Shown in pieces: positions 24,058 through 30,405 of a DNA stretch of 30,405 nucleotides. The notes under the pieces are model-generated. The model searched no databases. It was not told the origin of the DNA and saw only the letters and a program-made list of their open reading frames with translations. Every line of letters begins with the position of its first letter. Positions within the stretch are counted from its first letter, which is position 1. The position numbers and the translations under genes were made by a program. The stretch is from Deinococcus sp. GTDB taxonomy: Bacteria; Deinococcota; Deinococci; Deinococcales; Deinococcaceae. The stretch lies in the NCBI RefSeq assembly GCF_018260555.1, contig NZ_JAGLBB010000042.1, forward strand, positions 1 through 30,405, in the 5' to 3' direction.

Positions 24058-25126
24058 GCCGGACCTCCGCCGCGTCCAGTGCGGGCGGCATCGGCGCCGT
24101 GCCCAGCAGGTCGCGCAGGGCGTCCGCAAAAGCGTCGGTGTCGGTCAGGGCGCCCAGGTGCCCGCGCGGCGAGTCGAATTCCAGGTGGGTGTGCGCCACG
24201 CCCGCCGCCCGCGTCTGTGCGGCGAAGTCTCGCATCTCGGCGGCGGGGAAGAACTGGTCGCCGCGCACGTTCACGCTGAGCAGCCGCGTGCCGTGCTCGC
24301 GCCAGCGGCGGCACAGGTCGTCCAGCGGGGCGACCTCCCGCAGGTCGTGGGTCTGCACGGCCCGGCCAATGTCCAGCACGTGACTCAGGTCGGCGGTCGC
24401 GGTGCGGGTGCGCAGGTAGGTGTCCACGTCCCCGTCCCGGAACAGCAGGTCCAGGCCGTCGGCGCCCAGCCCGAAGAAGGTGATCAGGCGCAGCGTCTCG
24501 TGCAGGCCGTCGCGGCTGCCGGCAGCGGCGCGCAGCAGCGGGCCGAACACGCCGCGCAGCACCGGCCCGGCGACCGGGCTGGTCGCCACGGCCGCCACGC
24601 GCGGCGCCAGCGCCGGGGCGCGGGCCGCCCACTGCAGCGCCTGCATCCCCCCGAAGCTGGGGCCGACCACCGCGTGCCAGTGCGGGGCGTTCAGGGCACG
24701 CAGCAGGCCGCACTGCGCGGCGTGCAGGTCCGCCATCGTCCAGGCCGGGAACCGCACGCCCCACGGCTGCCCGTCTGGGTGGGGCGTGGCGGGGCCGGTG
24801 GTCAGCACCCCGGCGTCGCGGGCCTGCACGTTGCCGGGGGTGTTCACGCACACCACGTGGTAACGGTCGGTGTCCAGCGCCCGTCCCGGTCCGATCAGGG
24901 TGTCCCACCAGCCGGGCGTGCCGTCCGGGTTCGTGCCGGCGGCGCGCATGGTGCCGGTGTAGTGGTGGCAGACCAGCACGGCGTTGTCGTGCGCCGCGTT
25001 CAGGGTGCCCCAGGCGCGCCCGCCCAGGCGCAGCGGCACGCTCACGCCGCGCACGGGCAGCGCGCCGCGCAGTTCACAGGCTCCGGGGGAGTCGCCGGGC
25101 GTCCAGGTCCACTGACTGTCTCGCAT
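24050..25126 (-). CDS. Homoserine O-acetyltransferase (MetX)-family protein, divergent
   Basis: This 358-aa alpha/beta-hydrolase-fold acyltransferase shows VLVCHHYTGT (about 50-59), GWWDTLIGPGRALDTDRYHV (about 72-91), VVGPSFGGMQALQWA (nucleophile Ser, about 152-166), VRGDQFFP (Asp) and FDSPRGHLGAL (His). These place it in the MetX family and keep the catalytic triad. However the family's GGC-GSTGPSS stretch is replaced by TPGNVQARDAGVLTTGPATP, and GGSMGG is GPSFGG. It may therefore not be a true homoserine O-acetyltransferase. The start is 8 nt behind TACCCT, so the mRNA is probably leaderless. It is coupled to the downstream hydrolase gene. Confidence 0.8.
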   Translation of the reverse strand: MRDSQWTWTPGDSPGACELRGALPVRGVSVPLRLGGRAWGTLNAAHDNAVLVCHHYTGTMRAAGTNPDGTPGWWDTLIGPGRALDTDRYHVVCVNTPGNVQARDAGVLTTGPATPHPDGQPWGVRFPAWTMADLHAAQCGLLRALNAPHWHAVVGPSFGGMQALQWAARAPALAPRVAAVATSPVAGPVLRGVFGPLLRAAAGSRDGLHETLRLITFFGLGADGLDLLFRDGDVDTYLRTRTATADLSHVLDIGRAVQTHDLREVAPLDDLCRRWREHGTRLLSVNVRGDQFFPAAEMRDFAAQTRAAGVAHTHLEFDSPRGHLGALTDTDAFADALRDLLGTAPMPPALDAAEVRHA

Positions 25127-25134
25127 CGCGGTTC

Positions 25135-25140
25135 AGGGTA
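25135..25140 (-). promoter_or_regulatory. -10 box TACCCT of the MetX-like gene
   Basis: TACCCT on the minus strand lies 8 nt before the ATG with no ribosome site. The divergent livJ gene has its own TACACT box (25213-25218), 11 nt before the livJ ATG. Confidence 0.5.
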
Positions 25141-25229
25141 GGGGGGCGGCGTCACTCGCCGGTTACAGGCCGCACCGGGGGTCGTTGTAACGCACCTGTG
25201 ACGCGCTGGTCCTACACTGCCGGGCGAAC

Positions 25230-26390
<1,161 letters not shown>

Positions 26391-26417
26391 TGCCCTGAGT
26401 GGTGGGCCCTGGGTAGT

Positions 26418-26480
26418 GGGCTCTGGGCTGTGAGCTGCCTGGGACGTGTTTCCCGGCAGCCCGGAGCCCGGAGCATTTTT
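26418..26480 (+). terminator. Stem-loop with T5 between livJ and livH
   Basis: GGGCTCTGGGCTG (26418-26430) pairs with CAGCCCGGAGCCC (26457-26469) with one mismatch; an inner GGGA/TCCC stem stacks on top. A run of five T follows at 26476-26480. It probably ends a fraction of transcripts after livJ. Confidence 0.65.
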
Positions 26481-26533
26481 CTGGACGACCGGGCGTCTTC
26501 AGGAAGCAGAGAAGGCAGAGAGGAGGACGTGGA

Positions 26534-27394
26534 ATGGATTTATTTGCACAGACGCTGGTGAACGGCCTGCTGCAGAGCGGGCTGTACGCGCTGGTCGCGT
26601 CGGGGCTGGCGCTGGCGGTGGGCGTGGTGGGCATCGTGAACTTCGCGCACGGGGAGTATCTGATGATCGGGGCGTTCCTGGCGTGGGCGGGCAGCGCGCT
26701 GCTGGGCGTGGACCCGCTGCTGAGCCTGCCGGTGATCGCGGTGGCGGTGTACGGGGTAGGGGCGCTGACGTACCGCGTGAGCATCCGGCACGTGCTGCTG
26801 GCCCCGGAACTGAACCAGATGCTCCTGACCTTCGGGCTGGGCATCCTGCTTCAGAATCTGGCGCTGATGCTGCTGGGCGGGAACACCCGCACGGTCAGCA
26901 CGCCGTACCAGGCGAGCAGTCTGCAACTGGGCGAGCTGAGCGTGGGCGGCCCGAAGGCGCTGGCGTTCGGGCTGGCGGCCGCGCTGCTGGGCGCGCTGTA
27001 CTTCACGCTGTACCGCACCACGCTGGGGCGGCAGATGCGGGCGGTCGCGCAGAACCGCCGGGGCGCGCAGCTGATCGGCATTGACGTGGACCGCGTGTAC
27101 CTGATCGCCTTCAGCGTGAGTTGCGCGCTGGCGGCCGTGGCGGGCGTACTGGTGAGCGTGCTGCTCTTCGCGTCGCCGACCGTGGGGCTGGTGTTCGCGC
27201 TGAAGGCCTTCGCGATCATCGTGATGGCGGGCCTGGGGAACCTGACGGGCGTGCTGTGGGCATCCGCGCTGCTGGGCGTCAGCGAGGCGCTGGTGCAGAC
27301 GTACGTGCCGGGTGGCGGCGGCTGGAGTGATGCGGTGTTCTTCCTGATGATCTTCGGGACGCTGGTGCTGCGCTCGTACCGGGGTGCCCGGTGA
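26534..27394 (+). CDS. livH: Branched-chain amino acid-type ABC permease
   Basis: LivH is one of the two membrane subunits of the importer: 286 aa with about eight hydrophobic segments. It has the family start LFAQTLVNGLLQSGLYALVA with GLAL (about 3-26), VNFAHGEYLMIGAF (about 36-49, the conserved NFAHG motif), RAVAQNRRGAQLIGIDVDRV (about 171-190, the EAA-like docking loop) and AGLGNLTGVLWASALLG (about 234-250). AGGAGG lies 7 nt before the ATG. The stop overlaps livM as GTGA. Confidence 0.93.
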   Translation: MDLFAQTLVNGLLQSGLYALVASGLALAVGVVGIVNFAHGEYLMIGAFLAWAGSALLGVDPLLSLPVIAVAVYGVGALTYRVSIRHVLLAPELNQMLLTFGLGILLQNLALMLLGGNTRTVSTPYQASSLQLGELSVGGPKALAFGLAAALLGALYFTLYRTTLGRQMRAVAQNRRGAQLIGIDVDRVYLIAFSVSCALAAVAGVLVSVLLFASPTVGLVFALKAFAIIVMAGLGNLTGVLWASALLGVSEALVQTYVPGGGGWSDAVFFLMIFGTLVLRSYRGAR

Positions 27395-28380
27395 GTGCCC
27401 GCAACGTCGAGGGGGGAACGCCCGTGCGCGCCGCGCCGCGCCGTGAGTTGACGCTGGGAGCCGCGCTGCCGCTGCTGGCGTTCCTGGCGCTGGCGGCGCT
27501 GTTTCCGTTCCTGCCGCTGGGAAGTCGCGCGGAGTTCCTGCTGCAGATTGCGTTCTTCACGCTGGTGGCGGGCATCATGGCGCTGTCGTGGGACATCCTG
27601 GCGCGCAGCGGGCAGGTGAGCCTCGCGCACGCGGCGTTCTACGGGCTGGGCGCGTACGGGTACGCGCTGCTGCTGAAAGCGGGGCTACCGTGGGCGCTGG
27701 CCATGCCAGTCGCGGCGTTGCTGGCAGGCGGCGCGAGCCTGATCCTGGGCGCGGTCACCATGCGCCTGAGCGGCATGTACTTCGCGATCGCCACGCTGGC
27801 CTTCACGGAGGTGGTCCGCACGATCATCCAGAACCTGCCCGAGAGCGTGGCGGGCGGCGCGACGGGCCTGCTCGTACCCGCGCTGCTGGGGGGGAACAGC
27901 CGCGCGCAGTACGCGCTGGCGTGGGGCCTGCTGGCCTTCACGGTGCTCGTCAGTCTGGCGGTGCGCCTGACGCGGCTGCACTTCGCGTTCGCGGCGATCC
28001 GGCAGGGCGAGGAGACGGCACGGGTGCTGGGAGTCAGCATCGTGCGCTTCAAGCTGCTGGCGTTCTTCATCAGCTCGTCGCTGGCGGCGCTGGCGGGCGT
28101 GCTGTACGCCGGGAAGACGTTCTTCATCAACCCGCTGGAGACGTTCAGTCTGGCGAACTCCATCGCGCCGCTGACCACCTCGATCTTCGGGGGGCTGTAC
28201 ACGACGCTGGGGCCGGTGCTGGGCGCGGGCGTGCTGCGCGTGGCCGAGGAACTGCTGCACAACAGCGTGAAGAACGGCTATCTGGTGGTGTACGGGCTGG
28301 TGCTGATGCTGAGCATCCTGTGGCTCCCGCGCGGCCTGATGGGCCTGCGCCGCAACAAGAAACATGGAGGTGACCTGTGA
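27391..28380 (+). CDS. livM: Branched-chain amino acid-type ABC permease
   Basis: The second membrane subunit, 329 aa, has a 20-residue polar N-terminus and then about nine hydrophobic segments. Family motifs are ALSWDILARSGQVSLAHAAF and GLGAYGY (about 63-90, the Y-G-L--G-v-lg-aaf motif), MRLSGMYFAIATLAFTEVVR (about 125-144) and the ATPase-docking AIRQGEETARVLGVSIVRFK (about 203-222). It starts at a GTG that overlaps the livH stop as GTGA, and its own stop overlaps livG as GTGA. The tail is basic (NKKHGGDL). Confidence 0.92.
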   Translation: MSARNVEGGTPVRAAPRRELTLGAALPLLAFLALAALFPFLPLGSRAEFLLQIAFFTLVAGIMALSWDILARSGQVSLAHAAFYGLGAYGYALLLKAGLPWALAMPVAALLAGGASLILGAVTMRLSGMYFAIATLAFTEVVRTIIQNLPESVAGGATGLLVPALLGGNSRAQYALAWGLLAFTVLVSLAVRLTRLHFAFAAIRQGEETARVLGVSIVRFKLLAFFISSSLAALAGVLYAGKTFFINPLETFSLANSIAPLTTSIFGGLYTTLGPVLGAGVLRVAEELLHNSVKNGYLVVYGLVLMLSILWLPRGLMGLRRNKKHGGDL

Positions 28381-29162
28381 CGGCCGCGACGACTACCGGG
28401 GGCGCCCTCTCCCCCACTCCGCAGGGCGTGGAGGTGCTGCGCGCCGAGGGACTCTCCAAGCGCTTCGGGGGCCTGAAAGCCGTGCAGGACGTGTCGTTCA
28501 CGCACCATCAGGGCGAGATCCTGGCGGTGATCGGGCCGAACGGCGCGGGCAAGACGACGCTGCTGAACCTGCTGTCCGGCGTGTACCGCCCGTCGGCAGG
28601 GCGGCTGCACCTGGGGGGCCGCGACGTGACGGACCTGCCCATGGAGGCCCGCTGTCACGCCGGGCTGGGCCGCGCGTTCCAGATCGTGCGGCCCTTCCCG
28701 GAGATGACCGTGCACGAGAACGTCACGGTGGGCGCGCTGTTCGGCAAGCCCGGTCAGCGCCTGCCGAAGGCGCGCGAGCGGGCGTGGGCGCTGCTGGAAC
28801 GCACCGGGCTGGCCGCGCACGCCGACAAGGCCGCGCATGAACTGACGTTGCTACAGGACAAGCGGCTGGAGGTGGCGCGCGCCGTGGCGACCCAGCCCAG
28901 CGTGCTGCTGCTGGACGAGGTGATGGCGGGCCTGCGTCCCGGCGAGGCGCAGGAGGCGGTCGCGCTGGTGCGCGGCGTGAGGGACAGCGGCGTGAGCGTG
29001 CTGTTCATCGAGCACATCATGCCGGTCGTGCGGGATCTGGCCGACCGGGTGGTCGTGATGGACCAGGGGCAGGTGCTGGCGCAGGGCACGTACCGCGAGG
29101 TGACGGCCGACCCGCGCGTGGTGAGCGCCTACCTGGGCACGGAAGAGGGACTGCACGCATGA
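28377..29162 (+). CDS. livG: Branched-chain amino acid-type ABC ATPase (LivG-like)
   Basis: This 261-aa ATPase powers the importer together with LivF. Walker A is GPNGAGKTT (about 53-61). The position of the LSGGQ signature holds ELTLLQDKRLEVARA (about 158-172), and Walker B is VLLLDEVMAGL (about 179-189) with DEV in place of DEP; His is present at FIEHIM (switch). This variant signature is known in a LivG subfamily, but it is unlike LivF. A 20-residue N-terminus precedes the ATPase core. The GTG start overlaps the livM stop as GTGA and follows GGAGGTGA. The stop overlaps a 42-codon micro-ORF as ATGA. Confidence 0.92.
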   Translation: MTAATTTGGALSPTPQGVEVLRAEGLSKRFGGLKAVQDVSFTHHQGEILAVIGPNGAGKTTLLNLLSGVYRPSAGRLHLGGRDVTDLPMEARCHAGLGRAFQIVRPFPEMTVHENVTVGALFGKPGQRLPKARERAWALLERTGLAAHADKAAHELTLLQDKRLEVARAVATQPSVLLLDEVMAGLRPGEAQEAVALVRGVRDSGVSVLFIEHIMPVVRDLADRVVVMDQGQVLAQGTYREVTADPRVVSAYLGTEEGLHA

Positions 29163-29283
29163 AAAGAATTGCGGTGAGCCGGAGACGAACCCGACCGGAG
29201 GGAGAAGCAATGATGAACGGACTTCAGGAGATGGACGGGCTTGCGATGGGGTTCCGGAGGCCCGGGAATCGGATGAATCCGGC

Positions 29284-29287
<4 letters not shown>
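29159..29287 (+). CDS. 42-codon micro-ORF filling the livG-livF gap
   Basis: The ATG overlaps the livG TGA as ATGA, and the frame's own TGA overlaps the livF ATG as ATGA, so the frame fills the 121-bp gap exactly. AGAGGGA lies 7-8 nt before the ATG. The peptide is MKRIAVSRRRTRPEGE then AMMNGLQEMDGLAMGFRRPG and NRMNPA: basic, Met- and Arg-rich, with no known domain. livF has no well-placed ribosome site of its own. It may serve only to couple livF to livG, or could be a real small protein. Confidence 0.5.
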
Positions 29288-30041
<754 letters not shown>

Positions 30042-30042
<1 letters not shown>

Positions 30043-30198
30043 TACGGATTCCGTCTGTTTCGCTGACAACCCGCCCACGCGCCGGGTTGCCAGCTCCACG
30101 CGCGGAACCCGTTTCTCTCTTACTCTGCGGGGCAGCTCTACGAGCCGCATCCGCTCGGATTGAAGGGCCTTTGCAGCCCCTTCAATCGGAGTCCGTAT
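30042..30198 (+). repeat. Intergenic repeat family A, subtype with altered hairpin
   Basis: It begins ATACGGATTCCG at the last base of the livF stop and ends GGAGTCCGTAT. The left module matches the subtype at 1896. The right hairpin is GATTGAAGGG (30158-30167) with CCCTTCAATC (30178-30187), a perfect 10-bp stem, where other copies have GATTGATTC/GAATCAATC. Both arms changed together. It may act as the terminator of the liv operon. Confidence 0.85.
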
Positions 30199-30299
30199 GA
30201 GCCGGACTCCGGGCAACCCGGTGCCGGGCCGGGTGCCGGGCCAGGTTCCCGGTGGGCCCGACGGCCTCCAGATGGGGCGCGGCTGGCCGGCACATGCGG

Positions 30300-30305
30300 T
30301 AGATT
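30300..30305 (+). promoter_or_regulatory. -10 box TAGATT of the gene at the window end
   Basis: TAGATT is followed by 7 nt (TCGCGGC) and a GTG, the leaderless spacing seen elsewhere in the window. Confidence 0.5.
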
Positions 30306-30312
30306 TCGCGGC

Positions 30313-30405
30313 GTGACCCTTCACTGGCGGGACCTGACGTCCGCGCGGCGCACGCGGCTGCCGGCGGTGCGCGGCGCGGTGGCGCGCCCGCGCCTGCTCG
30401 CGGCG
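30313..30405 (+). CDS. N-terminal fragment of a leaderless gene, cut by the window end
   Basis: Thirty-one codons are visible, beginning GTG with VTLHWRDLTSARRTRLPAVR, and the frame is open to the last base. It lies 7 nt behind TAGATT with no ribosome site. The RLPAVRGAVARPRLLAA stretch is like the region ahead of the ATPase domain in MalT/LuxR-type or STAND regulators, where a short basic, Pro-rich start leads to R-R-LL--L. That reading is a guess from 31 residues. Confidence 0.5.
   Translation, partial: MTLHWRDLTSARRTRLPAVRGAVARPRLLAA

Noticed and set aside
23918..25141. 407-codon plus-strand frame opposite the MetX-like and hydrolase genes
   Set aside because: Antisense shadow; composition is Arg/Gly/Gln-rich without domain features, and both opposite genes have catalytic motifs.

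Overview
The window looks like a chromosomal segment of a Deinococcus or close relative. The reasons are high GC content, a bacilliredoxin (bacillithiol is used in Deinococcus-Thermus), many genes whose start codon sits 6-8 nt behind a TANNNT -10 box (leaderless mRNAs, known to be abundant in Deinococcus), and two families of short intergenic repeats. I saw no rRNA, tRNA, CRISPR, intact insertion sequence or phage genes. The genus is an inference from these traits.

Layout. (1) 424-4205, plus: a sugar ABC importer of maltose/trehalose type (malE, malF, malG, no ATPase). Its promoter lies between two copies of a LacI-type near-palindrome. Repeats sit between malE and malF and after malG. (2) 7450-4536, minus: a tightly packed operon of a micro-ORF, a two-helix membrane protein, an unknown 120-aa protein, rsmI and pfkA. 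(3) 7565-11402, plus: rlmH, a GNAT acetyltransferase, a small secreted protein, mraY (with a 12-codon coupled leader) and an RlmI-like methyltransferase. (4) 11424-14872: three copies of a 130-bp repeat around a bacilliredoxin/colicin-immunity-like fusion, a DUF2383 four-helix protein and a TPR protein whose GTG start is coupled to a leaderless 16-codon micro-ORF. (5) 17498-14954, minus: a 34-aa leaderless small protein, then a bifunctional Rel (p)ppGpp synthetase/hydrolase. (6) 17857-25126: a DUF6155-like protein (plus), then acyl-CoA catabolism genes on the minus strand (acyl-CoA dehydrogenase, methylcrotonyl-CoA carboxylase-like beta subunit, 3-oxoacid CoA-transferase A and B, alpha/beta hydrolase, MetX-like acyltransferase). 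(7) 25230-30042, plus: a complete branched-chain amino acid type ABC importer, with a terminator-like hairpin after the binding protein gene and a 42-codon micro-ORF that exactly fills the livG-livF gap. (8) The first 31 codons of another leaderless gene end the window.

The metabolic logic is coherent. A branched-chain amino acid importer neighbours genes fitting leucine/acyl-CoA breakdown to acetoacetate. The carboxylase and the CoA-transferase promoters carry the same 14-bp palindromic operator, which points to one TetR-family repressor. A sugar importer lies beside phosphofructokinase.

The most unusual signal is a recurring start architecture: a leaderless micro-ORF of 12-20 codons whose TGA stop overlaps the start codon of the next gene as GTGA or ATGA (7388-7450, 14522-14572, and 9470-9508), plus a related double-coupled micro-ORF between livG and livF. 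Both intergenic repeat families also show paired base changes in their hairpin stems, which suggests the structure itself is maintained.
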